From: Punica granatum
Lineage: Eukaryota; Streptophyta; Magnoliopsida; Myrtales; Lythraceae
Length of the DNA stretch: 64,000 nucleotides
Assembly (NCBI RefSeq): GCF_007655135.1
Contig: NC_045129.1
Span: 10,230,001-10,294,000 of the forward strand
Direction: 5' to 3'
Position 1 is the stretch's first letter. Each line of letters opens with the position of its first letter. The notes under the pieces are model-generated. The model was not told the origin of the DNA. It did not search any database and saw nothing but the letters and a program-made list of their open reading frames with translations. Below are positions 22,643-34,068 of this stretch, one piece after another. The position numbers were made by a program, and so were the translations under genes.

Positions 22643-23845
22643 ATGGCGATACTTTCACGGTGCATTGACTGGCTTTGGAGGAGTCCTTTGCCGCCGTCAA
22701 TTAGTGGCTCTTCCCCTGACAGTGGAAGGGATCTCTTCGAGGCTGTACCAGGTGATGTCGTTATCGGCATCCTGTCCAGACTCTCCATCGATCAGATTCT
22801 CCGGTGCTGTGCAGTGTGCAAGAGATGGCATTCACCACTAACAGCTACGCTGCACTTTATCCAACTGCATCGCAACAATTACAAAGGATCAGCTACCTCA
22901 GGGATCATGTCCCATTCGTGGAGTCACGATAAGGAAGGGCATGACCTCGGTGTCCTTTATCTTTACAGGTTGCGTGATCAGCCGACCCAATGGAAGAAGG
23001 AGATGCTTAGGTTTACACAGTCATCAACTCCGGACGACGTCCATTCAAGCGCTCCATGTACTCCGTTGCTTTGTGCTTCTTGTAACGGTTTGTTAGTTTT
23101 CGACACCATATTTGGTCAACAAATACACTACATTTGGAACCCTGTCACGCATGAGCAAATGACCGTGGAGGATATGAAATATTGGTTCATCTGTGTCTCC
23201 GAGAGTAGTACTCATCCCAATCACTACGTTTATTCCATCCACAATCTTCGTGGAACTTCATCACAGGACATCAGCACCTCCCCGTATCTTCCTAGAGGCG
23301 ATATGCCTGCTTTGAACGTGGACGATTGCCTTTATTGAACGGCTAACCACCAGGATACACCTTGTGCGTTCTGCATTATTGCGTTCAGGGTGGACACGGA
23401 ACAGCTTTTGTTCATGCCTCATCCCATAGATGCGTGTCAACATATTGATAATCATATGGATCTGTTTGTGGCCGAGATGGATGGCCGCCTATGCTTTACT
23501 CGCACTTGTACCAAATCCTCATCGGTTCGGATTTGGGTCTTAGAGGACCATAGGAGTTGGTTGTGGTCAGAAAGGTTCGATGTGAACCTCAGAAAGATCA
23601 CGTGGTGGTTTCCTTTCTATGAACGTCTTTTCCTTCCTTCGAATTATTGTTTACAGCCGCTTGATATACAGAACGAGGAGTTGATCCTTGCAGTGCAAAG
23701 AATGGGGATAATTAGATATCATCTACGGCACCGTAGGGCCGTTATAATTAGAGAGGAAGGGTACACCTCTTGGAAGTTTTATGCTTGGCCAGTTTGTAGC
23801 AGCAGCCAGTTGACCTTTACTTCCCTGAAGGATCTCCTGATATGA
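22643..23845 (+). pseudogene. F-box/FBA-type protein gene, copy 1, interrupted by a stop
   Basis: The frame of 401 codons encodes an N-terminal F-box (VPGDVVIGILSRLSIDQILR, then CCAVCKRWHS) and an F-box-associated region (ASCNGLLVFD, IWNPVTHEQM, then RSWLWSERFDVNL). F-box proteins recruit substrates to SCF ubiquitin ligases through Skp1. A TGA at 23336-23338 breaks the frame where copy 2 has TGG, and the same frame then stays open to the natural stop. Relative to copy 2 it has also lost 39 bases in frame (13 codons of the first FBA strand) near 23177. A truncated 231-residue product keeping the F-box is still possible. The start matches copy 2 (MAILSRC). A Helitron-like element begins about 70 bases after the stop codon. 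Confidence 0.8.
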
Positions 23846-23917
23846 GTTATGCTATTTTCACTTTGATGATGTCTGCATATATCTGCAATCCGAGGAAATT
23901 AATTAAGTAGCAACTCA

Positions 23918-25505
23918 TCCTATACTAGGAAGTAAACCCGTGCATACACAGGTAATGTTACTAATATGTACATTAATGTGTTCTTATATTTTAATATATT
24001 TAAGTTATATTGTTTTACTAATGGAAAAAAAATTGTAATGTTTACTTAACTTTGTTTAAGAAGACGTGTATTTTTACATCAAACATATTAGTAACATAGT
24101 AGCTAGTTCAATATATTGTTGTCCTTCCACAGCATGAATGCTAAACTAATTATCATTAGCTTTTACCTCACAAATAAAGCACGGATGAAGTGAAGTACGG
24201 AGGCTTGGTTTTGGAGCGGTGTTGTTGAAATAAAAGTACTGAAGTATAATTGATGAATAATAAGATTTGATTTTAGAATAAACAAAAGCGTTTGTGAGGT
24301 AATAATTGAAAACTACTGAAACTAAAAGATACAATTATTAATACTTGAAATATAATAAGAAAAAAATAGATTTCATAAGCACCTATAAACTTACTGAGAA
24401 AATTACGTTTGCAACCGCAATTTCGATCCAAATCATGGTTTCAAAATTTCTCACCAAACATCAAATATGCTTAAAACTATAAGAAAAAGTGATTATACAA
24501 TCTCTTACTACACTCCCAAATGAACTCTAAGCATATTTATTTATAAAACATTTAAAGCTGGTCCATAAGAAGGAGGGGGAGAGTAAAGTGGATTTTCCCA
24601 CTCTCACTCCCATCCTTCTTTAAAAGAACATTTATTAATTTTAAATTATTTATTTAATTCAAGGGTACTATTCTTCCCCATGTGTACCACCTACCATCCA
24701 CAAGTTGAACAGGTCAATTCATCAAAATTTAAATTCGAGTTATATCGGCCCACAATCGTTGATTTTCTCCTATCAAAAGACTAGAGTCTAATATTGGTTA
24801 AAGGGAATAAGTACCGAGTTACTAAAACAATAAACCATGTTGTTAAATGCCTACATCAATTAATTCATCACCATTTTATGTCCTTTTTCTTTTTTTCTTT
24901 TTTTTTGTTTGTGGCGTTCCAATGTGCACCACCTACCATTCGAATATGTCCGATTAATCTAAATTCAAGCGATATCAACCTGTGATCTTGCACTTGAGAC
25001 ATTGCTTGAGGGAAACAAGTATCAAATCACTTAAAAATTTAACCCACATTGTAAAAAGCCTATTCCAATTAATTTATCACCAAGTTAAGTCTTTTTTTAT
25101 TCATAGCATCACAAACATCATTATCTTTTTAGTGAAACGCAAGGTTACGTTAACCTACTCATCATCGAAACTAATTTTTACTTAAGCATGGACTTAATTG
25201 TGACCACAAGATACTTTAATTGAATTTTGAATTCCAATAAGTAAAATTTGTTCACTTGAAATTAGTGTACAACTTCAAACTTATATATCATATTGCAATC
25301 ATAGTTATCTAATTAAATACATTAGAAAATCTAGACCATTTATTATCAGTAGAGAGTTCATGATTGTTACAGATAAATTTAATTCTATTATTAGGTTCAA
25401 TTATACTCTATATTAATTGAATAATAATAAATTATTGTGATTAATAAAAAATTAATGTAAAATATATTTTCGCCCGCCGGCATCGCGGGGTTACTTGTAC
25501 CCTAG
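23918..25505 (+). mobile_element. Helitron-like element, 1.59 kb
   Basis: It starts TCCTATACTAGGAAGTAAAC directly after an A. It ends with a GC-rich hairpin-like stretch (CGCCCGCCGGCATCGCGGGG), then TTACTTGTACCCTAG directly before a T. A 5'-TC, a 3'-CTRR preceded by a hairpin, insertion between A and T and no target duplication are the hallmarks of Helitrons. The interior is AT-rich with no Rep/helicase, so it would be non-autonomous. It adjoins the 3' end of F-box copy 1. Confidence 0.65.
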
Positions 25506-25545
<40 letters not shown>

Positions 25546-27896
25546 TGATCAATCATCATCCAGAAAAATGTATAAGAATGGAGAATTGACATTTTCGGCA
25601 ACCAAGAGAAACAGAACTATTTCAATAAATTTATTGATTATTAGTCAATTCTTAGTGGATTCAAAAAATTTAAATTGAAATAAATGATTTCAAATTTCTA
25701 AAACTAAGGATTATAATCATTTAATTAAAATCATAACAAAATTCAAATACTCATTTATATGATCATTTTCATTTATTTCATAAAAGTGAAACATTCAATA
25801 TCAAAATCTTTTTATGAGTAAACAAAGTGAAAAATAGTATAATTAATTTTAACCATTGTAAAGGATAAAATATTACGAAATGTTAACTAAAAATGTCAGT
25901 GTTTAATAAGCGATTCAATTATTCTAATTCACTATCATATAGTTAACAGATACGTCATAGTGCTAAATATCTAATAACTAACATTTCCCTAAATTTACAA
26001 TACACACACACACACATATATTATTATCATTATTTTGGAGATAATGTTTATAGGAGAAATTTTACTGTTTGACTGCCCAAAATAAAGTACTTTATTGAGA
26101 TTTGAATTGCATTGTATTTGTAAACTATAAGGATCAAATCCTATTTTTCAAAGAAAAAAGTTCAATATATTAACTATTAAACTACAAGAAAACAAAAAAA
26201 AATTGTAATTATACAATGCATTCTTTTCTATTTTATATATATTTATCTATAAGTTTCCTAATGAAATGAAATTTCTTTCTTTTCATTTTTTAATTCACTA
26301 AAACTTGAGTAAAATATATACTGTAGTAAATTAGTTAATAAGTAAAAAACAAATAGTAAAAGCTGTAACTATATAATATTTTCATGTATTTATTTGTAAA
26401 ATGCCTAATAAATATCAAATATCATATCTTGATTCATTAGAATAAGTTAAATGATGCCTAATAGGACAAAATAAGTGATTCTATAGTTTTTGTTAGTCAT
26501 TCTTTACAAATTAAAATAAATTCAATAGTTAAGAGGAAGTTATAAAATAGAGGGAGCAATTACTTTTATAAAATACTGTTTCGATCCCAGAATGCCACCA
26601 TGCATGCTCAGGCTTTTTCTAAGTCTGTGGTCAATTGAAACTTTGCTTAGAATATTCGAAAATGAGAGTAGGCAGAGAGAGAATTCGGAGAGATAATCGA
26701 AGTCTTTACGTTACTTAAAGAGGCGCACCTGTTTGCTCAATTATGAGAGGTGCACCTGTTGAAGGAACGTTCGGTTCGCGAGAAGGAATTGAAGTCTCCT
26801 CTGCTTGACTCAGAAAGAGCATGCTTGTGTACGGAACATTTGAATGAGCTCCACGGGTTGATGAGAGTAGAGAGAATGATATTGATTGCACGAACCACTG
26901 GACATTGGAGTCAAAAGTCTTCGCCCGGCTGCCCGCGCTTGAAAACATTGATGAAACGCTCACTTTGCAGTCGCTAAGCTCTCGATATGTGAATGGCGTG
27001 CTAGCGAAATTAGCAAGAAAAGGGTGGAAGAAAAAAAGGAATTAAGCTTTTGCTGGAAGAACGAAAGCATGAGGAATTCAGATTTCGTAAACATGAAGAA
27101 GAATGAAGACTACGTGGCTCGACATCGAAATGGGGAGGCGGTTAGTGTGTAACTGGCGGTTATCATGAAGAGTACAAGGAATGGGACATAATTGTCTTAA
27201 TGAAATGACTTAAAGGAAGTCGCGGCTAGTGGGTGATGGAAGTTTTGGAGGAATTTCGAGAAGGGCAAAATTGGAACATCGAAAGTGAGACTGGAAGCCA
27301 GCTGTGACTTTATATATTAGTATAGATATATTAAAATAATCAATTTACAAGACCGTAATGATCCTCCTCAATTCATTTCTTAATGGGTGTAATATTTATT
27401 TTCTTTGGGTATTTATATCCCTTTAAAAAATCCGTTACTTCCTTTTCCTTACCAAAAAAAAAACCGGTTACTTCCTTTTCTTTACTCATTTTCATTCCAT
27501 GCATTGCTATTAGAGAGAGGTCCAAGAATATCTTATAAATTTACTTTTACTTTTATGGCTCCAAAAGAAATTAAATAAAAAGGATACGACCTTAAGGGTC
27601 GTTCACGTAACTATTAAGTTCTGTTAATTAAGAGTTACAATAGGCATGTTGATGTGAATGTTCATCGACGGTACGTACCGTTTGGTGAAGTTTTCTAGTA
27701 GGCTTGTTTGATCGATGAGAAGGGGTGCGTGAGTTAGCATTCATACTCAAAGGTGTAAACTGAAAATCCATTACATGGCCTTATTTTCAATTGATGATGA
27801 TGATGATGGTCTTATTTTTAATCCTCATTTATTTTTAATTGTTATTTTTGCATTTGTATAGAGTTTTATCTCTGGCTGGAATTGAGCTGGCTTTGA
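25506..27896. other. AT-rich intergenic DNA between the F-box copies
   Basis: A TA repeat fills 25511-25542. At about 26640-27310 the base composition is more balanced, with short frames I could not match. A TTTATATATTAGTATAGATA motif at about 27310 resembles the edge of an element, but no partner end was found. Confidence 0.45.
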
Positions 27897-29116
27897 ATGG
27901 CTATACTTTCACGGTGCTTTGAATGGCTTGGTCTCGTCGGTCAATTAGGTGGCTCTTCCACAGACAGTGGGAGGGATCTCTTCGAGGCTGTACCTGCTGA
28001 TGTTGTTGTTGCCATCCTGTCCAGACTCTCCATCGATCAGATTCTCCGGTGCCGAGCAGTGTGTAAGAGATGACATTCACTACTAACAGTTACATCGCAC
28101 TTTATCCAGGTGCATCGCAACAATTACAGAGGATCAGCTACCTCAGGGATCATGTATCATTCATGGAGTCGCGATAAGGAAGGGCGGGAGCTCGGTTTCC
28201 TTTATCTTTACAGGTTGCCTGATCACCCGACCCAATGAAAGAAGATGATGCTTAGGTTTACACCGTCTTCAGCTACAGGTGTTGGTTCGAGCACTCGGCA
28301 TACTCCGTTGCTTCGTGCTTCTTGTAATGGTTTGTTAGTTTTCGACCCCATGTTTGGTCCAGCACTATTCTACATTTGGAACCCTGTCATGCACGAGCAA
28401 ATGGCTGTGGAGGCTATGATGGGGATGTGGGGGTTTTACTACAATTCACTGACGAAGAAATATTGGTTCCTTCCGAGAGTACTCCTCCCAATCACTACGT
28501 TTATTCCATCCGCAATCTTCGTGGAACTTCATCACGGGACATCAGCACCTCCCCGTATCATTCTAGAGGCAAAATATCTGCTCTGAACCTGGACGATATC
28601 CTTTATTGGATGGCTTACTGGTATACACCTTGTGCGTTCTGCATTATTGTGTTCAAGGTGGACTCGGAACAGCTTTTGTTCATGCCTCATCCTGGAGGTG
28701 CGTGTCGACGTATTGATAATCATATGGATATGTTTGTGGTCGAGATGGATGGCCACCTATGCCTTGCTCATGCTTCTAGCAAATCCTTATCAATTTGGAT
28801 TTGGGTCTTGGAGGACCACAGGAGTTGGTTGTGGTCCAAAAGGTTCAATGTGAACCTCGGAACGATCACGTGGTGGTTTCCCTTTTATGAATGTATTTTT
28901 CTTCCTCCACATTATTGTCTACAGCCACTCGGTATACAGAACGAGGAGTTGATCCTTGCAGTGCAAGGAATGGGGATAATTAGGTATCATCTATGGCACC
29001 TTAGGGTCGTTATTATTAGAAAGGAAGGTTACCCCTCTCCGATGTTTTATGCTTGGCCAGTTGCTAGCAGCAGCAGCCCGATGACCTTTACCTCGCTGAG
29101 GGATCTCCTGATGTGA
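27897..29116 (+). pseudogene. F-box/FBA-type protein gene, copy 2, two stops and a frameshift
   Basis: A diverged duplicate of the gene at 22643, starting MAILSRC and ending TFTSLRDLLM. TGA codons at 28071-28073 and 28236-28238 replace Trp codons kept in copy 1 (KRW-HS and Q-W-KK). A loss of about 7 bases after YWF near 28470 shifts the frame, so the FBA half continues in another frame to 29116. It keeps the strand GMWGFYYNSLTKKYWF that copy 1 has lost. Homology between the copies extends about 50 bases upstream of the start and about 70 bases past the stop, so the duplication covered a whole small gene unit. Confidence 0.85.
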
Positions 29117-30067
29117 ATAATGTTATTTTCAATGTGATGTCCGGATATCTGCAATCTGAAGAAAGTAAGGAGCAATCTCATCCTGTGATTGAGGACAAGT
29201 GATCTTTATGGTGCAGTGGGTTGATCCAAGAGGTAGGCAGGTAACGCAGCAGAACCTGGTTACATTCTGTTGATTCGCGCACGAATACCAAATAACAACC
29301 TTTTATCACCTGTTGATTCTATAAATACCAGGAATAGGCATCAAATTCAAAACAAATCCGAAATTGGGAGAAAGAGCACGGTAACTTCACAACTTTATTG
29401 ATGAATCCAAAATTCACTGTCTTCAACCTAGGGTTGTACAAAGTTTAAATAGGTCTTAAAAAGCTTAAATTGCAATAAAAACATAAACTTTCCTAAATTG
29501 TAAAAACGCCCTAAATAACATAAATTGTTTATTTGAAGCCCTAAACGATGGAATTTGCTTTAAAAATCGAAAAATCACAGCTAAGCGTGAGTTTTGCTCC
29601 GAATGCCGTTTCCCTTGACATAGGATAGTCAGAACTTATTTTTCTCCAAGTACCTACTTGCCGCCTCTTCTACCGCATCAGTAGGATTCTTGGCGTGGTT
29701 TTTTTTTTTTAATATCTCTCGTATCACAAAGCTAATTCTGTTGTGGACTAATCGTACGGATGTATGACCGAGCTATCCTCTCTTTTGTTTCTACATATTT
29801 AAGTTTTATTTATGAGCTTATATTCATAGTGTTATACCGTAAATTATTCTTCGATAGGATCATATCATTTTTCATAAGTTCTTTACATGATCAATTAAAT
29901 TTTCTTTGCAGCTTATATCCTTTGAGTTGTAGTTTGACCCGTTTATATATCATTTATTATAGTAATTATTCTAGTTTTTTGCGCACGTACTTGCTTTTTA
30001 ACACAATATAATATCTTCAATGACTAAATTTTAAGTTTTATACAATATCAATTAATAATATTACACA
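29117..30067. other. intergenic DNA, possible retroelement relic
   Basis: Sequence at about 29370-29700 (ACTTCACAACTTTATTGATG and following) reads like the transcribed end of a plant retroelement, but I found no paired LTR or coding domain. The rest is AT-rich and featureless. Confidence 0.35.
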
Positions 30068-33000
30068 TGTTAGCACCCCATTTCGGTCCATCGGCTCCAA
30101 GGGGCAAAATCGTCATTTTTTTTCAATTTATTACATTTTCTTAAAAGAAAAAGAATAAAATTTTTAATTTAAATTAAATTATATATATATGTATAAAAAA
30201 AAGAGAAAAGAAAAGAAAAAATTTGGGCAGGTCACGGGCAGGCCGGGCAGCGTTGACCGGCTGCCCGTGACCGCCGGACTTTTAAAAAAAAAAATGATTC
30301 GGGCAGGCCGAGCAGCGCTCGCCGGCTGCCCGCGACCCCGCCGGCCCAGGATCCCCCAAAATCGTGATTTTCGCGATTTCCGCCAAATCGGCCGAAATCT
30401 CAACGGAAAGCGGATGAAATTGAAATCAAAATAAACAATACGAGGATTCGGCTGAGGAGGAACACGACCTAGTGAGAAAAAACAGAAAATTGGCTCTCAA
30501 TTTGGCGAATTTTGAAATTGGAGAACTCGGAACTTCGCCGGAAAACAGCAACTCCCCCCCCTGATTCCGACTGATTAAGCGCCGGTGAGGTCCCGATCGA
30601 CCACAGCGAAGCATCGGCGGTGCCCAAAGCCATCTCCCGAGCCCTCTCGTGCCGTCGTTGCGGCGTCCAGGGGCGAGAACCGCCGCCCCCAGCCTCGCGC
30701 CGCCACTGCCCCCCGATTCCGACCGCCCTTGGCTAACGGGCCTCGGCCCAGTTCGTTTCTTCGCAGGTCCAGCCCAGAAGCTCGGCCCATTCCGGCCCAA
30801 TATCCCAGTTCGGTCCAACGCTCTTCCGAGCGGTTTCTCCTTCGGGCGGACGATCCGATCCGATCCGACCCGACTGTCCGGCGAATTTTTTTTTATTTAC
30901 AGAGAAGCCCCTCAACTTTCCGGATTAGGTAAATTCTCGACTTAGTGGCATGATTAGGGTTCCTTTCCTGAATATTATTGCTTGCTTGATGGATATAATG
31001 TGAAATGAGTATTCTTGGGTCGCGTGGGTGATCGGATTTGTCCCGAACTCGATTTTATGAACTTTCTATTTTGTCACATTTCAGTCTAGGGGACGTATTT
31101 TATTTTTTTAAGATCTGCCCCGAATTTCAAAATTATTTTCATTCAAGCCCCGGTCATTTTTATTATTTTCCAATCAGTCCCTGGATTTTTCAGAATTTTT
31201 CCAAGAATCCCAAAGAACTTTTCAAATTGTTTCAGTTTAGTCCCGGTACCATTTTTCACCCTTTTCAGATCTGCCCCGAATTTCAAAAATTATTTTCAAT
31301 AAAGTCCCAGTCATTTTACTATTTTCCAATCAGCCCTGGAATTCCCAGAATTTTTCAAGAACCCCTAGGAACTTTTCGAGTTGTTTCAGTTTAGTCCCGG
31401 GGCCATTTTTTTGTTTTCAGATCAGTCCCAATTTTCAATTTCATTTCAAATAAGTCCTAGGATATTTTCAGTAAATTTTTTTTACAGTCCCCACTTTTTA
31501 TAATTTTCAGATCAGTCCCCATTTTTAGAATTTTCAAATCAGTCCCTAATGTTTTCATAATTTTCAAATCAGTCCCTGCTCTTTTAAAATCGTTCAATTC
31601 AGTCCCCTGGACATTTTGTAAAATATCCGGCCCTTTTCTACTTGGATCACCCACCGACAATGTATGTGCCACATTTAAATCTTTCATTTTTGTAATTATG
31701 TGACCATGTCGGAAATTAGAGTTTATCGGGCGGTCAACTAATGACTATTTCGACGGCTCGAAATCCGTAGACTAAAGCATTCGGCAAGTTTTTAATTAAC
31801 CTAAAATTCTACATACGAGATAATTAGGACGTTAAATTTGGCTAAATTAAATCACTTGATTTCTTTAATTGGATTGCACGAATTGATTAATAATTTGTAA
31901 TCGCGTCGACAGTTCAAGAACTGTTAGTCATGCCTTTTTCAAAATTCACAATTTCAAAAGCACCGAGATACGTACAACGTAATCTTGATTTTCATGCACA
32001 CACATATTTACCGATTCAAGGGCATGATTACCGGTTCCTATCCTGCAGTAATCCTAGTGTAGGTTTGTGTTTAGAGCGGGTTGAAACATGGGAAAACAAA
32101 TTAATCACAAACTCGGCTTAATCAAACATGGGCAAATAGTCAAGTAGAGGGTTAGGTTTTGGGTTTTAGGTGAAAATATTTTTAATCTGTAAAAGCCATA
32201 TTGTCACGATACAGAATAATCTAAAAACAACCCACACATTCGAGACTTGACTATGGACCTCACATCTGTCGGGTCCGTTAAAATAATGCCAAATGCTACA
32301 TACCCTATCCATCATCCTATTTGTTTGTTTTAGGATAGGATTTGTATGCCAAGATACCCCGGATAATAATTGATTAACTCACGTAAATTCGACAATAACA
32401 AAATCTCATTGTTTGTTTATTTGCGCTTACTTGTTACATTTTTACACTTATTTGTTATGCGGGTCGAGCCCGATCCTTTAGGATACGATTCACTGGGTCC
32501 AATGCCCATAACCTTCGATCACGGGGTCCAATGCCCCCATACACCGAGTGCGCATTTAATTTAATTTCCGGTCTTTTCCAAAATCATACGGTGAGCATGA
32601 GTGAAATAACGGCCGAACGCGAACCGACTGGGATTCAATCATTGTAATTTATCTTTTATTTATTTGAGAGAACAATGTAAGGTTTTACATTATACATATA
32701 TTCATGTAAAATCCCGGTCGGAGAGTGGACGGTCAGAGAGTTTCTTCAAATTTACGGTGTCAAAACGCATAAGATGAGCGGAACTTAATAAAGCGGTAAT
32801 TAAATTAAAATGGCAAGCCTAGACAAGCTAGAGTACCGAAAGGGCGTGTGGGATATAGGCCCACACGTAATAGAACCCCCGAATTCGGAATTTTCTATTC
32901 TGTACAGACCATTGCCTTAGCATCTTAGGTGTACCCCGTACTCCTAGACCCGGGTAACTTGCCGGCCCTCGACCTTCGGGTCGTAAAATGGCAAGTGGCG

Positions 33001-33114
33001 ACTCCTTCTTACTTGCGTCCGTCGCGCGTCCCTGGGAAGGTGGACACTCCCAAGCCGCGTTGCATTTAGGCGCGCACATGCCTGCCCTGATAAGACGAAA
33101 TTCGGGTGCGCACA
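30068..33114. mobile_element. solo LTR of a Ty3/Gypsy-type retrotransposon, about 3.05 kb
   Basis: It starts TGTTAGCACCCCATTTCG and ends CGAAATTCGGGTGCGCACA, which are extended inverted copies of each other. The bases just outside are ACACA and AAACA, agreeing at four of five positions, compatible with an aged 5-bp target duplication. Near the 3' end is AAGTGGCGACTCC, a phrase common in Gypsy LTRs. No gag-pol, primer-binding site or second LTR follows, so recombination between two LTRs probably left this one. Inside are a GC-rich part (30230-30860) and tandem repeats at 31080-31610. The length is large for an LTR and the lineage is not resolved. Confidence 0.6.
31080..31610 (+). repeat. degenerate tandem repeats inside the solo LTR
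   Basis: A block of about 170 bases beginning CAGATCTGCCCCGAATTTCA occurs twice, at about 31110 and 31265, with shared TTTAGTCCCGG and TTTCCAATCAG. It is followed by five shorter TTTTCAGATCAGTCCC-like units. Such AGTCCC repeats generate artificial frames on both strands. Confidence 0.7.
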
Positions 33115-33886
33115 AAACAAGCTAATTCTTAATGACTCAATAAATATTTCGCAACAAACTCAATTAGTATGCATTCTATATGTTCCTTTAATCGATTGTA
33201 TTAGACAGACTATTTAAATGCTCACACAATACTTGATGATACAATTTCTTAATATAAAGCTTTATTACATCGTTAATTATTTCAAGTATTTAATTTTTTT
33301 TGTAATTATTAATAAAATTATACTTTATAATAATATTTTTATAATAGAAATTAGGTTAGCATTCAAATAAATTCTTATTGTAGTGTACTTATTTGTCACT
33401 TATTTTCTGAAGTAGACTTTTCTAATAAATCAAGAAGATAATTTTCATATAACAATTTTAACATAATTGAATAATCTCTCTTAACTTTTTAATAAATTAT
33501 TTTAATATTATTATTTCATTGTTGATAGGCCATTTATTGCTAGAGGAGTCCATTTTACTTATATATAATATATACTAACTTTTTTACCGTGTGATGCATA
33601 GGTTATTAGTTAGAGTTTTTTAAAAAAATTAAAAATTTTGAAATTACAATTGAAATGTTCATTAAGTTATAAATATTCCTAAATTGAAAGCATCCTAATA
33701 TTAGTGCATAAAATAATAAATTAAAGACAGTTGAAAATGAATTATATACCAAGTATGGATGAAGAAAATGATATTATGTAGAAAACTATTACATTTTCTT
33801 AAATATCAAATTTTAAAAAATTGTGATAAATGACTTCCATGTATTTTGTGAAAATGGAAGTCCAAATCATAGATTGTCATAAGTTC
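33115..33886. other. very AT-rich intergenic DNA
   Basis: No gene, transposon ends or structured repeat seen. Confidence 0.5.
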
Positions 33887-33889
33887 TTA

Positions 33890-34065
33890 GGGGCCGTTTG
33901 GATTCAGAGTTAAAGTTACTTTGATTTTGATTTTGATTGTGGAAAAGGACAAATGAGATGTAATTATAAATTTGAGTTGGAAAATGTGTATTTTTGTTGT
34001 GTAGTGTGTTGAGTTAAAGTTAAAGTTAAAGTTAAAATCAAATTTCTTGGAATCCAAACTGGGCC
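33890..34065. mobile_element. Tourist-like (PIF/Harbinger) MITE, 176 bp
   Basis: Left end GGGGCCGTTTGGATTC and right end GAATCCAAACTGGGCC form inverted repeats, and a TTA trinucleotide flanks both sides, the duplication expected for PIF/Harbinger MITEs. The interior has TTGATTTTGATTTTGATT and GTTAAAGTTAAAGTTAAAGT, which can pair through their AACTTTAAC/GTTAAAGTT parts. Confidence 0.8.
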
Positions 34066-34068
34066 TTA

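Noticed and set aside
30426..30945. several overlapping GC-rich frames up to 130 residues
   Set aside because: They lie inside the solo LTR, overlap on both strands and show no domain.
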